Positions 26,418 through 36,341 of a stretch of 64,000 nt of DNA are shown here, one piece after another. This stretch comes from Synechococcus sp. CC9311 (GTDB taxonomy: Bacteria; Cyanobacteriota; Cyanobacteriia; PCC-6307; Cyanobiaceae): the NCBI RefSeq assembly GCF_000014585.1, contig NC_008319.1, forward strand, positions 186,001 to 250,000, read 5' to 3'. The notes under the pieces were generated by a model. That model was given only the letters and a program-made list of their open reading frames with translations. It made no database searches and was not told where the DNA came from. The position numbers and the translations under genes are program-made. Position 1 is the stretch's first letter. The number at the start of each line of letters is the position of its first letter.

Positions 26418-26637
26418 GGAGGGGGGAATATGCCGATTGCTTTTTGTTTTGCGTTCAGTGTGGTGGTATTGGACAAAGAAAGCTTGAAACGGTGGCCGAA
26501 CTGTGACCGAGGCTTCTGCTTCAACCGTTAGGCAAAAGCTTGCGTGCGGGGCCTCTCCTTTTGTTGCCATCAGCTAGCAGGCCTTCGCAATGCACGGTCA
26601 GAGATCCCGTTTGCCTTTATGGTCCCGCTGAGAAAAC

Positions 26638-28044
26638 ATGCCGATTCCGATGCTCGCCGCTGCGATGCCGCCCCTTCTCACGCCGCTTTTGGCTGAACTG
26701 TCTGCCCACGATTTCGAGATGGCGGAAACCCTCATTGGGGTTGGTCGATTCATGCTGATCTTTGTGGCGGCGCGGGCGCTGGCCGAAGTTCTGGTTCGCC
26801 TTCAGCTCCCCACGATTTTGGGAGAGCTGCTGGCCGGTGTGTTGATTGGAGCGTCTGGTCTCCACCTCTTGGTGCCGCCAGAAACACAGGTGGAGTTGAG
26901 CAATGGCTTAATCACCCTGCTCAGTTCCATAGGCAATGTGCCTCCTGAATCGGTGACGGATCTCTACAACGAGAGTTTCCCAGCCTTGGAGGCAGTAGCC
27001 CAACTGGGATTGTTTGCTCTCTTGTTCCTCACCGGTCTGGAAAGTGAGCTCGATGAGTTGATCGCCGTGGGCACCCAGGCCTTCACCGTGGCTGTGGCTG
27101 GTGTTGTGTTGCCATTTGCCCTGGGGACCTGGGGCCTGATGGCCATTTTTCACGTGGATGCCATTCCAGCGATCTTTGCTGGCGCGTCGATGACCGCCAC
27201 CAGCATTGGTATTACCGCCAGTGTGTTCGGAGAACTCGGATATTTGAAAACGCGCGAGGGGCAGATCGTGATCGGTGCGGCCGTTCTTGATGACATCCTC
27301 GGCATTGTGATCTTGGCTGTCGTGGTGGCCTTGGCCTCAGGCGGCAGCCTGGAAATTGGTCCGATCGTCAAGCTGGTGGCGGCCGCCGCTGTGTTTGTTG
27401 TGGCTGCGATTGGTTTGAGCCGCTCGGCAGCGCCTGCCTTTGATTGGTTGATCGACAAGCTCAAGGCACCGGGTGAGGTGCTGGTGGCGTCCTTCGTCAT
27501 CCTTGCGCTGAGCTGCTTTACTGCCACCGCGATTGGCTTGGAGGCTGCCCTTGGCGCCTTCGCGGCTGGTTTGATTCTCAGCGGCTCAAAGCACAATCAC
27601 GCCATGCAGCAGGCGGTTCTGCCGATCGTGACCTTGTTCGCCACGATCTTCTTCGTGCTCGTGGGCGCCGGCATGGATCTGTCGGTGATCAATCCTTCGG
27701 ATCCTGGGAGCCGCACCGCTTTGATCATCGCGGCCTTCCTGTTTGTGGTTGCCGTGATCGGCAAGATTGCCGCTGGTTGGGCCTTTGTGAGCAAGCAACC
27801 CACCCGCCGCCTTGTGGTTGGGCTTGGAATGATGCCCCGCGGAGAAGTGGGTTTGATTTTCTTGGGCCTTGGCACCAGCGCGAAGCTTCTGTCGCCATCG
27901 CTCGAGGCGGCCATTCTCTTAATGGTGATCGGCACCACCTTCCTGGCACCGGTGCTGCTCAGGTTGGTGATTGGAGGCGACAAGCCCGACGACGATGACA
28001 AGGTTGATGGCGAGGTTGCGGCTGATCCGGTTGGTTTGATCTAG
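26638..28044 (+). CDS. CPA2-type cation:proton antiporter
   Basis: The 468-residue protein has about 12 membrane helices and the CPA2 features: ILGELLAGVLIGASGLHL in an early helix, TGLESELDELI, and the double-Asp ion site AAVLDDILGIVIL (about residues 215-227). A soluble Asp-rich tail of some 25 residues ends it; there is no TrkA-N domain. Members exchange Na+ or K+ for protons and matter for salt and pH balance. ATG at 26638; ATGs at codons 5 and 10 are possible starts. Its end overlaps the convergent small membrane gene by 4 nt. Confidence 0.9.
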   Translation: MPIPMLAAAMPPLLTPLLAELSAHDFEMAETLIGVGRFMLIFVAARALAEVLVRLQLPTILGELLAGVLIGASGLHLLVPPETQVELSNGLITLLSSIGNVPPESVTDLYNESFPALEAVAQLGLFALLFLTGLESELDELIAVGTQAFTVAVAGVVLPFALGTWGLMAIFHVDAIPAIFAGASMTATSIGITASVFGELGYLKTREGQIVIGAAVLDDILGIVILAVVVALASGGSLEIGPIVKLVAAAAVFVVAAIGLSRSAAPAFDWLIDKLKAPGEVLVASFVILALSCFTATAIGLEAALGAFAAGLILSGSKHNHAMQQAVLPIVTLFATIFFVLVGAGMDLSVINPSDPGSRTALIIAAFLFVVAVIGKIAAGWAFVSKQPTRRLVVGLGMMPRGEVGLIFLGLGTSAKLLSPSLEAAILLMVIGTTFLAPVLLRLVIGGDKPDDDDKVDGEVAADPVGLI

Positions 28045-28355
28045 TCCTCTTGCCCGCGGGCAACCACTAGAAACAAACTCCAGCCAATGGCGATTAAGGC
28101 CAGGCTGGAGGCCCAGCCTGGTCCGAGCGCCCAGGCCAGAACGAGTTGGGTGATCACACCCACGGCAAGGGCTAGCAACAAACTGCTGACCACCAAAGCG
28201 GCCTGACGCCAGGCCCCACTCAGGGGGCCATCTTCCAAGCTGGTCTCTAGCCGTTGAAGGGGGCCACTGAGCGGTAGGTAGAGCGCAAGAGCCCAGAACA
28301 GGCCTCCGCTGAGGGTGCTGCTTTGCAGCAGGGGCCCCATCTCGTATGTGTCCAT
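28041..28355 (-). CDS. small membrane protein, unknown function
   Basis: The 104-residue product has three hydrophobic helices, at about residues 12-32, 52-72 and 76-98, and no catalytic motif. It resembles the general plan of small cyanobacterial DUF3082-type proteins, but I cannot confirm that. ATG at 28355 (MDTYEMGPLL) is preferred over a TTG at 28385. Confidence 0.6.
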   Translation of the reverse strand: MDTYEMGPLLQSSTLSGGLFWALALYLPLSGPLQRLETSLEDGPLSGAWRQAALVVSSLLLALAVGVITQLVLAWALGPGWASSLALIAIGWSLFLVVARGQED

Positions 28356-28424
28356 CGTTGGGAAGTGCCCGGCGCTGCGGAGCAATGAACAGGATGCCTA
28401 GCATCGCCGCCCGATGCGACAAGC

Positions 28425-29348
28425 GTGGTGAGTGAGCCCTGGTGGCGGTTTGAGAATCATGCGGTGCATGGTCTTTGCCAGATGCCTGAACAGCCTGAGG
28501 CCGCGGCCCAGGCCCAAGCGAGGCCCGCTGTGTTGCTGGTGCATGGCTTCGGGGCTTCTACCGACCACTGGCGCCACAACATTCCAGTGTTGGCAAGCCA
28601 GTACGAAGTGCACGCTCTGGATCTTCTTGGCTTCGGCCGGAGTGCCAAACCAGCAGGTCTCACCTATGGCGGTGCTCTGTGGCGCGACCAATTGGTGGCC
28701 TATGTCCAGCAACGGATCGGTCGCCCCACCGTGATCGCTGGAAATTCCCTCGGGGGGTTTGCTGCCCTTGCGGCTGGTGCCGCTTTAAAGGAGCAGTCAG
28801 CGGGTGTGGTGCTCCTGAATGCGGCAGGGCCCTTTAGTGATGAACAGCGCTCAAAACCGAGTGGCTGGGGTGCCATCGCCCGACGCACGATTGCTTCAGC
28901 CCTGCTCAAAAGTCCGGTGCTGCAAAGAGTTTTGTTTGAAAATTTGCGCCGGCCGGCCACGATTCGACGCACCTTGAATCAGGTGTATGTCGATCGCACC
29001 AACGTGGATGATGCCCTCGTGGAATCGATTCGCCTTCCGTCGCTGGATCCGGGTGCTTTTGGCGTGTTTCGCACCGTGTTCGATATTCCCAGCGGTCAAC
29101 CCCTGGATGAGTTGTTTGATCAGTTGCAATCCCCCCTGTTCCTGCTCTGGGGGATCCGTGATCCTTGGATTAACGCCGCTGGACGTCGTGCCAGCTTTCA
29201 ACGCCACGCCCCGGAGAACACCCATGAAGTGGTGTTAGAAGCCGGTCATTGCCCCCATGACGAGGTTCCCGATCAGGTGAACAAGGCCCTGCTCGATTGG
29301 CTTGGTTCCCTGCAAAGCCAACCAACCAACACACTCCAACTGGATTGA
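28425..29348 (+). CDS. alpha/beta-hydrolase fold protein
   Basis: The 307-residue hydrolase has the oxyanion motif [14 protein letters not shown], the nucleophile elbow [10 protein letters not shown] (Ser), the catalytic Asp in LWGIRDPWI and the His in [12 protein letters not shown]. This set is common to chlorophyll/pheophytin-cleaving hydrolases and other cyanobacterial esterases, so a pigment-related substrate is possible but unproved. The start is GTG at 28425 with a second GTG next to it. Confidence 0.88.
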   Translation: MVSEPWWRFENHAVHGLCQMPEQPEAAAQAQARPAVLLVHGFGASTDHWRHNIPVLASQYEVHALDLLGFGRSAKPAGLTYGGALWRDQLVAYVQQRIGRPTVIAGNSLGGFAALAAGAALKEQSAGVVLLNAAGPFSDEQRSKPSGWGAIARRTIASALLKSPVLQRVLFENLRRPATIRRTLNQVYVDRTNVDDALVESIRLPSLDPGAFGVFRTVFDIPSGQPLDELFDQLQSPLFLLWGIRDPWINAAGRRASFQRHAPENTHEVVLEAGHCPHDEVPDQVNKALLDWLGSLQSQPTNTLQLD

Positions 29349-29405
29349 GATCGATGGCTGTGCGGATCACTCGCCTGTGTTCACACTGAAGAAGCTCCGG
29401 GTTTC

Positions 29406-30266
29406 ATGGCCATGACCCTTCGTCAACTGTCGACGCCGTATGCCCACTGGGAATACGTGCATCCCCAAAGTGGTGATCGCCTACGCGTGGTGCCTGAACG
29501 CGGCGGCATTGTCACGGAATGGCTTTGCAATGGCCGGGAGATTCTCTATTTCGATCAGTCGCGTTACGCCGACCCAACGCAAAGCATCCGCGGTGGGATT
29601 CCTGTGCTGTTTCCCATCTGCGGCAACCTTCCCGGTGACCGGCTGCCCTTGAAAAGCGGTGAGGCCACCCTTAAACAGCATGGCTTTGCGCGCGGCTTGC
29701 CCTGGCAGCTGGAGCTACTCGACGACCAAAGCGGCGTGCGCTTGTGTTTGACGGACACGGACGAGACCCTTGCGCACTATCCGTTCCGCTTTCGCCTGGA
29801 GATGGCGGTGCGTCCTGTGAGTGATGCGTTGGAGATCACCACAACGATTGCGAATGCCAATGAAGGCGGCGAGTTGATGCCGTTCAGTTTTGGTCTCCAT
29901 CCCTATTTCAATGTGACGGACCTCAGTCGCACGAGCATCGAAGGCTTGGCACCCCAATGCCTCAACCACCTCGTGATGGCAGAGGCTGAAACCCGTGATC
30001 AATTGAGTCGATTGCCAGAGGGCGTGGACTTTCTCACTCGCCCTGCTGGACCCGTCACCCTGGTGGATGAGGCTGCTGGCACGCGCTTACAGCTTCAGCA
30101 TCAAGCGCCCATGGATCTCACTGTGGTTTGGACCGAGCCTCCTCGCTCGATGGTGTGCCTCGAGCCCTGGACGGGACCGCGCCAGTCCCTGATTACTGGA
30201 GACGGCAAGCTAGAGCTCGCTCCTGGCGACAGCCTTCAGCTCAGTTGCCGCTATGCGCTGAGTTGA
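29406..30266 (+). CDS. hexose mutarotase-like protein (aldose 1-epimerase superfamily)
   Basis: The 286-residue protein has the beta-sandwich signature motifs GGIPVLFPICGNLPGD, KQHGFARGLPW with the His, FGLHPYFNV with the second His, and EPWTGPRQSL with the general-base Glu region. This matches the D-hexose-6-phosphate mutarotase subgroup (YeaD-like) that interconverts anomers of a sugar phosphate. ATG at 29406; ATG two codons later is equal. It overlaps the convergent glcE by 26 nt at the 3' ends. Confidence 0.85.
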   Translation: MAMTLRQLSTPYAHWEYVHPQSGDRLRVVPERGGIVTEWLCNGREILYFDQSRYADPTQSIRGGIPVLFPICGNLPGDRLPLKSGEATLKQHGFARGLPWQLELLDDQSGVRLCLTDTDETLAHYPFRFRLEMAVRPVSDALEITTTIANANEGGELMPFSFGLHPYFNVTDLSRTSIEGLAPQCLNHLVMAEAETRDQLSRLPEGVDFLTRPAGPVTLVDEAAGTRLQLQHQAPMDLTVVWTEPPRSMVCLEPWTGPRQSLITGDGKLELAPGDSLQLSCRYALS

Positions 30267-31473
30267 GAGGTGCTGCCACTCCAGGCAGCCGTCCTCTTGA
30301 GAGCTGTTGCTTCGGATCAAACTGACGCTTCACGGCTTCAATCAGGGGGCGGGATGGGGCATCCAGCCAGGCCGGTAGAGCACCTGGCTGGGCACCTGGT
30401 TGGATCAGCACGCTGAGCTGACCCCCTAACGCGATCACCCGTCGCCTCAGCGCTTCGATCAGGTATTCCGGTGTGGGAGCACCGCTGTGCTGCCAGGCCT
30501 CACCGCTGCCGGCTCCAGCGGCGAGCTGCCAATGCCACCCTGTGAGCGCCGTGCATTCGCGCGAGCTGAACAAGTGCTGGAGCTCCGCGGGGGGGAGACA
30601 AAGGCGCAGCAGCCAGGGTGGATCTTCGCTTGTGGCAGAGCCTTCAGGGATCAGGTTCTCCCACAGCATTCGTTCGCTGCTAACCCCCTGCTTGGCAGCG
30701 ATTGTCTCGAGCCGGTTGAGCTGGTCGACGACCGCACCATCACTGATGCTGGCCACGCCCAGCAGGATCCTTGGCCCCTGGTCCGGACGGAGCTCCCAAT
30801 CGATCCTTTCGGGGGTGAAGCTGCTGCCCACCACTTCGGCTCGGAAGGCTTCGAGCTGGTTGAGCTCACCCTCCAGGACAAGCTGACCGCGTGGTTCACG
30901 AATCGGTTGCACGCGCAACGTGAGCCCGGTGATCAGGGCGAGGCTGCCCCAGCTGCCGCAGAGCAGGCGCATCAGGTCATAGCCCGCCACGTTTTTCACC
31001 ACCCGTCCGCCGGCACGGGCGCTTACCCCATCGCTGCGAATCAAGCTGATGCCAATGATCTGGTCGCGCACTCCTAAGTGACGTTGGCGTAGCCCACCAG
31101 ATAGACCCCGTGCCACGAGCCCGCCGATTGAACCTGCTGATTGAGGCGAGGCCATGTTGCTCCCCCAGGGCCAGTTGAGCGGAAGCCATTGCTGATGCTC
31201 TGCAAGCGCCGTCTGCAGGTCGGCCAGGGGCATGCCGGCATCCACGGTGATCGTGAGGTCATCCACCGCATGGTCCACGATCCGAGACAGGTGGCGCATG
31301 CTCACCACCGGCCCTGAATCAGCTGCGAGGGGAGGGCCCCAGTGCAAACGGCTGCCCATGCCAGAAGGCACCCAGGGCCTCCCTTCCGCATGCAGGTCGG
31401 CAATGAGTTGGCCAAGCTCCTCAACAGAATTGGGTGCTAGTACCGCTGTGGAGGACAACCCTTGTTCAGGCAC
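30241..31473 (-). CDS. glcE: glycolate dehydrogenase FAD-binding subunit GlcE
   Basis: The 410-residue protein is a FAD-linked oxidase with a PCMH-type N-terminal domain: PSGMGSRLHWGPP, TVDAGMPLADLQ, SAGSIGGLVARGLSGGLRQ and GGRVVKNVAGYDLMRLL. It lacks the longer GlcD C-terminal domain. With GlcD and GlcF it oxidises glycolate to glyoxylate in photorespiration. The start is GTG at 31473. The glcF gene lies 2 kb away on the same strand, separated by a plus-strand kinase gene; glcD is not in the window. Confidence 0.88.
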   Translation of the reverse strand: MPEQGLSSTAVLAPNSVEELGQLIADLHAEGRPWVPSGMGSRLHWGPPLAADSGPVVSMRHLSRIVDHAVDDLTITVDAGMPLADLQTALAEHQQWLPLNWPWGSNMASPQSAGSIGGLVARGLSGGLRQRHLGVRDQIIGISLIRSDGVSARAGGRVVKNVAGYDLMRLLCGSWGSLALITGLTLRVQPIREPRGQLVLEGELNQLEAFRAEVVGSSFTPERIDWELRPDQGPRILLGVASISDGAVVDQLNRLETIAAKQGVSSERMLWENLIPEGSATSEDPPWLLRLCLPPAELQHLFSSRECTALTGWHWQLAAGAGSGEAWQHSGAPTPEYLIEALRRRVIALGGQLSVLIQPGAQPGALPAWLDAPSRPLIEAVKRQFDPKQQLSRGRLPGVAAPLNSAHSGN

Positions 31474-31514
31474 GTGAGCGAACAGGCCAGATCAGTACAC
31501 CAACCGATCGTGCC

Positions 31515-32915
31515 ATGAAGATTGTCGTGATCGACGATGACCCCACCGGTTCTCAGACGGTGCACAGCTGCCCACTGCTGCTGCGTTGGGATCAAGCGGC
31601 ATTGCGTCGGGGGTTGAGGCACCCTTCCCCCTTGATGTTTGTGTTGGCGAACACGCGGGCGCTCACGCCTGAGGCCGCGGCATCCCGCAACCGCGAGATT
31701 GTGGATGCGCTGGTGTTGGCGATGGCGGCTGAAGATCTTCAGGAGCATGAACTGCTGCTTGTGAGCCGCGGTGATTCCACCCTGCGTGGTCATGGCGTGC
31801 TCGAACCCCAGGTGCTTGCGCAGGCTTGGGAGGGGCACTTCGGGGTGGCGGTGGATGCCACCTTGCATGTGCCCGCATTCTTCGAGGGAGGGCGCACCAC
31901 CGTGAATGGTGTGCATCGTCTCCACGGACAGCCGGTGCACACCACAGCATTTGCCCTTGATCGCCTCTTTGGTTATGGCACCAGTGATTTGGCGGAGTGG
32001 CTTGAGGAGAAGAGCGCTGGCCAGATCGCTGCCAATTCAGTGCTGCGAATCCCGCTGGAGTTGCTGGAGCCAGAGCGATCTGCAGACCTCTTGACTCGTC
32101 TTGAGACGTTAGAAGCCAATAGCCCGGTGGTCGTTGATGCGACCCGTCCTGAGCAGCTGCTGTCGTTGGGGGTCGCGATCCGGAGACTTCAGGGGCGCAA
32201 GCGCTTTTTGTTTCGTTCAGCTGCAAGCCTTCTCAATGGACTGGTGGATTCAGGTCCATCTCCCTTGGGACCTCAGCTCCTTGATGCCCAGGGCCTGGTG
32301 AGTTTGCATCGTCGTGATCTCCACGGTCAGCCGCTCCCTGGTTTGGTGGTGGTGGGATCCCATGTTTCTTTGGCGGATCAACAGTTGAAATCTCTTCTGG
32401 CCAACGAAGGTTGCCGCGGGATTGAGCTGCCGGTGGCTCGCATCGCCCGGGTGCTGGAGGGGGGCTCTCCGGATTTGCTTCTGCCGGACCTGGAGGCTGA
32501 ATGGCGATCGCAGCTGGAGCAGGCGCTGGAGGAAGGGCTCACGCCGGTGCTGTTTTCCAGTCGTGGTGAGCTGCTGTTCGGAGCTGGTGCGGCGGCTGCG
32601 GCGCGGCGGCTGCGCTTTGGGATGGAGTTGGCATCCCTGATGGCCCGTATGCTTGCCGCCGTGGCTCCGCGGCTTGGCTATTTGATCAGCAAAGGAGGCA
32701 TCACCACGGGAACCCTATTGGTGGAGGGGCTTGGCCTTGAGGCTGTTCAGCTGGAGGGGCAACTCTTGCCAGGGTTGTCGCTGGTTCGTGCGATGGAAAC
32801 AGCGACTGAAATGACGGAGCAAATTCGTGCTTTGCCTGTGATTACATTTCCTGGAAATCTTGGAACGGAACACAGCTTGAAAGACGTTTGGCAGATGTTT
32901 GCTGGAGAGGCTTAA
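31515..32915 (+). CDS. four-carbon acid sugar kinase family protein
   Basis: The 466-residue protein begins MKIVVIDDDPTGSQTVHSC, the N-terminal domain motif of the DUF1537/OtnK family, and has SRGDSTLRGH and a C-terminal nucleotide-binding part with SKGGITTGTLLVEGL. Members phosphorylate four-carbon sugar acids such as threonate or related compounds. It starts at ATG 31515; an in-frame extension upstream would run into the divergent glcE. The substrate is unknown; glycolate metabolism is next door, so a role in a linked C2-C4 salvage is possible. Confidence 0.82.
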   Translation: MKIVVIDDDPTGSQTVHSCPLLLRWDQAALRRGLRHPSPLMFVLANTRALTPEAAASRNREIVDALVLAMAAEDLQEHELLLVSRGDSTLRGHGVLEPQVLAQAWEGHFGVAVDATLHVPAFFEGGRTTVNGVHRLHGQPVHTTAFALDRLFGYGTSDLAEWLEEKSAGQIAANSVLRIPLELLEPERSADLLTRLETLEANSPVVVDATRPEQLLSLGVAIRRLQGRKRFLFRSAASLLNGLVDSGPSPLGPQLLDAQGLVSLHRRDLHGQPLPGLVVVGSHVSLADQQLKSLLANEGCRGIELPVARIARVLEGGSPDLLLPDLEAEWRSQLEQALEEGLTPVLFSSRGELLFGAGAAAAARRLRFGMELASLMARMLAAVAPRLGYLISKGGITTGTLLVEGLGLEAVQLEGQLLPGLSLVRAMETATEMTEQIRALPVITFPGNLGTEHSLKDVWQMFAGEA

Positions 32916-33451
32916 CCAGCCATGGTTTTGCTAAACCGATCTCGCCATTGCTGCCAGCTTTCAGATTCGGGGAACTGGTGCACTAGAGCATCTGTTTCCG
33001 CCATTAATGTCTCGAATGGTTGTTCCATATCCATCGGAATCGTGGCGATCGGTGGTGCATACGTTTGGGTGTAGGCAAAAAATTCAATGGGATTGCTTTC
33101 TGGATCGGAGAAATAAACCGACCAGCTTCCACCATGGTTCATGGCTACAACGTCGCCTGGTGCAATTGCCTGAATGGCTGAGTAGTTCTCATGCAGATCT
33201 TGCAAGCTGGAGACTTCGAAAGAGATTTGATTGAACTGACTCGGCGTTTCCATTTGCCGTCCTGTGGCCAAAACAATTTGATGATGTTCCTTGGGATCTT
33301 TGCTTAAAAAAAGCATTCTTGATCCTTGGAACTCCCAGGAATCTGTGATGCAAAATCCCAACTTTTTGACGTAGAAATCTTCCATTAGCTCCAGATCATG
33401 CACGTAGAGCCCGAAATGGGAAGGTCGCGACGAGGCAAGAAAGGAATTCAT
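32912..33451 (-). CDS. VOC (glyoxalase/dioxygenase fold) protein
   Basis: The 179-residue protein has the vicinal-oxygen-chelate fold: SHFGLYVHDLELMEDFYV, a central strand FLSKDPKEHHQIVLA, and WSVYFSDPESNPIEFFAYT. His and Glu at the usual metal positions are present (the first at HFGLY, the second near IEFF). ATG at 33451 overlaps the glcF stop by 4 nt (ATGA); a longer frame to 33604 would only repeat the glcF end in another frame. The tail (about 135-179) after the VOC fold is helical and unassigned. Function unknown; coupling to glcF suggests a role with glyoxylate or a related small acid. Confidence 0.8.
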   Translation of the reverse strand: MNSFLASSRPSHFGLYVHDLELMEDFYVKKLGFCITDSWEFQGSRMLFLSKDPKEHHQIVLATGRQMETPSQFNQISFEVSSLQDLHENYSAIQAIAPGDVVAMNHGGSWSVYFSDPESNPIEFFAYTQTYAPPIATIPMDMEQPFETLMAETDALVHQFPESESWQQWRDRFSKTMAG

Positions 33452-34758
33452 GGATGTTGCTGCGGGGGGGTGGCGGAGCTGTCTTGCCCGCCAGTGGTTG
33501 GAGCGGGCGCCGGGCTGAGCCTGGCAGAGCGGGCGAGTAGCTCCATGGGATGGCATACATCCGGACCTTCTGAGCGGAGATGGCGCCTCAGTTGAAGGCT
33601 GCAACCGATGTTGGCGCTAGCAACGATCTCTGCCCCAGTGCTTGTAAGGTCGTTCGCTTTGAGTTGGCCGAGTTCGGCGGCCTCGTCCGGTTGCACCAGG
33701 TTGTAGATGCCGGCACTCCCGCAACACACACCGGCTTCTGTGGCTTCTTTGAGCTGCAGTTGAGGAATGGAACGCAGCAAGTCTCTGGGCTGGGCTGCAA
33801 TCCCCTGGCCATGGATCATGTGGCAGGCGTCGTGATAAGCCACCGTGCAGGGCAGCGGTGTGAGAGCTTGCCGAAACGACTCGGACAGCCCCCGGTTCGC
33901 CAGGAATTCGTGCACGTCCAACACGGGCGCACTGAAGTTGTCCTCGCCATCGAGAAGCTCCCCATAGGCCTTCATGGTGTGCCCGCAACCGGAGGCGGCC
34001 ACTAGCACGGCATCCAGGTCTTCATCGCGGAAACTCCGCACCAATGCGCTTGCCAGCTCCTGGGTTTGTTGGAGTTGGCCTTGGTGATGGCTCACCGCCC
34101 CGCAGCAGCCTTGATCGGCTGGAATCACCACTTCGAAGCCATTGGCTTGCAGTACGGCCACGGTCGCCTCGTTCACTCCTGGATCAAAGCAACGTTGCAC
34201 GCAACCAAGCACCAAGCCCACCCGGCCGCGTTGTTCGCCTTGTGCCGGATTCACCCGCGGTAAGCGATCAGAAAACCCCTCGGCCGGCAAGGCAGGCAAG
34301 AGCGATTCCATCGCTTCCAGTTGCGGGCCAAGCAGCTTTAATAGCCCTGATCGCCGAGTGAAACGCTGCAGTCCGGTGCCTGCATAGGCGCGTAAGGGCT
34401 GGAGAAGTGCGCGCAGGCGATTGGGGTAGGGCAGCACCAGAAGCAACAGCTGCCGGAAACTGGTTTGCCAGCTGCTGCGGAGCTCAGGTTGGTTGAGTTT
34501 TGGGCGGGTCGCTTCAATCAGCTGGTCGTAGCGCACGCCGGATGGACAGGCGCTCACGCAAGCGAAGCAGCCCAAGCAGCTATCAAAATGGCTTGCCACC
34601 GTGGCATCCAGTTCCAGCTCTCCAGCCTCGATCGCTTTGAGGGTGTGGATGCGCCCGCGGGGGGAATCCATCTCCGTGCCCAGCACCCGATAACTGGCGC
34701 AGGTGGGCAAACAAAATCCGCAGTGCACGCAGGGGTCGCTTGGGTCGACAAAAGCCAT
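33448..34758 (-). CDS. glcF: glycolate dehydrogenase iron-sulfur subunit GlcF
   Basis: The 436-residue protein has two N-terminal [4Fe-4S] motifs, CVHCGFCLPTC and CLGCFACVSACPSGV, and two CCG-type domains downstream (GCVQRCFDPG then DQGCCGAVSHHQG, and YHDACHMIHGQG then VCCGSAGIYN). This is the GlcF/heterodisulfide-reductase arrangement. The ATG at 34758 (MAFVDPSDPC) leaves 34 nt to icd; a longer start at 34827 would overlap icd. It passes electrons from GlcD/GlcE to quinone. Confidence 0.92.
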   Translation of the reverse strand: MAFVDPSDPCVHCGFCLPTCASYRVLGTEMDSPRGRIHTLKAIEAGELELDATVASHFDSCLGCFACVSACPSGVRYDQLIEATRPKLNQPELRSSWQTSFRQLLLLVLPYPNRLRALLQPLRAYAGTGLQRFTRRSGLLKLLGPQLEAMESLLPALPAEGFSDRLPRVNPAQGEQRGRVGLVLGCVQRCFDPGVNEATVAVLQANGFEVVIPADQGCCGAVSHHQGQLQQTQELASALVRSFRDEDLDAVLVAASGCGHTMKAYGELLDGEDNFSAPVLDVHEFLANRGLSESFRQALTPLPCTVAYHDACHMIHGQGIAAQPRDLLRSIPQLQLKEATEAGVCCGSAGIYNLVQPDEAAELGQLKANDLTSTGAEIVASANIGCSLQLRRHLRSEGPDVCHPMELLARSARLSPAPAPTTGGQDSSATPPQQHP

Positions 34759-34792
34759 AGGCCGATTCTGGCCTGAATCGGCCTGTTGGTGC

Positions 34793-36217
34793 TCAGAAGC
34801 GCTCGATGATGGCGTCAGCGAAGCCACTACAGCTCACGGGATCCACCTTTGGCTCCATCAGTCGGGCGAGGTCATAGGTGACCTGCTTGTCCTTGATGGC
34901 GGCGCTGAGCCCCTTGGTGATTAGGTCGGCTGCTTCCTGCCAACCGAGGAATTCCAGCATCATGACGCCACTCAAGATCACGGATCCGGGGTTGATTCGA
35001 TCCAATCCCGCGTGCTTGGGGGCCGTGCCATGGGTGGCCTCAAAGATGGCGGCCGTTTCGCCGATATTTGCCCCGGGGGCCATGCCAAGACCTCCCACCA
35101 TCGCGGCCGCGGCATCGGAGATGTAGTCGCCATTGAGGTTGAGGGTGGCCAGAATCGAATACTCCTGAGGGCGGGTCTGGATCTGCTGGAAGATGCTGTC
35201 GGCGATGCGGTCATCCACCAGCACCATGCTTTTCCATTTGCCGTATCCGTGGCTTTCGCCAATCGCTGCGAGAACCTCCTTCACTTCTGAATCGATCGCC
35301 TCTTTTTTCTCTGGCGTCAGGCTGTCGTAGCCGGGCTCAATCATGCGCGCGTTGTCCTGGGCGCTGAGGGAGTGATCCCGATCGAGATTGTCGAGAATCC
35401 AACTTTCTCGTTCCGTGATGCAAACATCACGGAATTCAGTCGTGGCTAGTTCATAGCCCCAGTCGCGGAAAGCGCCTTCCGTGAATTTCATGATGTTGCC
35501 TTTATGCACCAGCGTGACGTGACGCTTATTTCCTTCCAAGCGCAGGGCGTGTTGGATGGCTTTGCGGATGTGGCGTTGGCTGCCGTGTTTGCTCACCGGC
35601 TTGATGCCGATGCCGGATCCTTCTGGGATCTGCCGCTTGCCGAGTTTGCCGTTTGCCGGAATAACCACCTCATTGAGATGCTTGCGCAGCTCTTGGCCGA
35701 TTGGATCGTCAGCCTCCCACTCAATGCCCATGTAAATGTCTTCCGTGTTTTCTCGGTAGACGATCACGTCAAGGTCTTCGGGGCGCTTGTGAGGGCTGGG
35801 GGTGCCTTCGTAATAGCGGCAGGGCCGAACACAGCAGTAGAGATCAAAAATTTGTCGCAGGGCGACGTTTAGGGAACGGATGCCGCCACCGATCGGTGTG
35901 GTGAGGGGACCTTTAATCGCTACACCGAAGCTGCGGATTGCTTCGAGGGTGTCTTCAGGAAGGTATTGGTAAGTGCCGTAGAGGTCACAAGCTTCATCAC
36001 CGGCATAAATCTTGAACCACTTGATATTTTTCTCGCCTTTGTAGGCTTGAGCAACAGCAGCATCAAGCACCTTCTGGGTTGCGGGCCAAATGTCAACTCC
36101 GGTGCCGTCGCCGCGAATGAAAGGGATGATCGGATCGTTGGCCACCACGGGTTGGCCGTTTTCGAAGCGGATTGGTGTGCCCTCTGTGGGGGCGGTGAGC
36201 TTCTCAAACTGAGCCAT
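34793..36217 (-). CDS. icd: NADP-dependent isocitrate dehydrogenase
   Basis: The 474-residue protein has [18 protein letters not shown] at the N-terminus, [15 protein letters not shown] for substrate binding, [15 protein letters not shown] with the catalytic Lys, and a C-terminal [11 protein letters not shown] nucleotide region. The length fits cyanobacterial Icd, longer than the E. coli enzyme. It makes 2-oxoglutarate, the carbon skeleton for ammonium assimilation. ATG at 36217 (MAQFEKL) is the typical start; an upstream ATG adds eight residues. The promoter faces the next gene, which is divergent. Confidence 0.96.
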   Translation of the reverse strand: MAQFEKLTAPTEGTPIRFENGQPVVANDPIIPFIRGDGTGVDIWPATQKVLDAAVAQAYKGEKNIKWFKIYAGDEACDLYGTYQYLPEDTLEAIRSFGVAIKGPLTTPIGGGIRSLNVALRQIFDLYCCVRPCRYYEGTPSPHKRPEDLDVIVYRENTEDIYMGIEWEADDPIGQELRKHLNEVVIPANGKLGKRQIPEGSGIGIKPVSKHGSQRHIRKAIQHALRLEGNKRHVTLVHKGNIMKFTEGAFRDWGYELATTEFRDVCITERESWILDNLDRDHSLSAQDNARMIEPGYDSLTPEKKEAIDSEVKEVLAAIGESHGYGKWKSMVLVDDRIADSIFQQIQTRPQEYSILATLNLNGDYISDAAAAMVGGLGMAPGANIGETAAIFEATHGTAPKHAGLDRINPGSVILSGVMMLEFLGWQEAADLITKGLSAAIKDKQVTYDLARLMEPKVDPVSCSGFADAIIERF

Positions 36218-36341
36218 GGATGGGTCGCCGTCAGGCGGCATTTTGATTAGGCGAGCTTATGACTTGGGGGTGATTCTTTGAGTTCGTTTCAATGACCCAT
36301 GGCGCATTCCCTAGCGAAGCTTCACCCTTAGTGCAGCAGTG

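Noticed and set aside
26418-26570. 51-residue N-terminal extension of GlgP
   Set aside because: Unlike family starts; MSSSEPLDL at 26417 gives the normal length.
30487-31077. Plus-strand frame of 196 codons opposite glcE
   Set aside because: glcE has clear FAD-domain motifs on the minus strand; this is a high-GC shadow.
33452-33604. N-terminal extension of the VOC protein
   Set aside because: It would read the end of glcF in another frame; the ATGA overlap at 33448-33451 marks the start.
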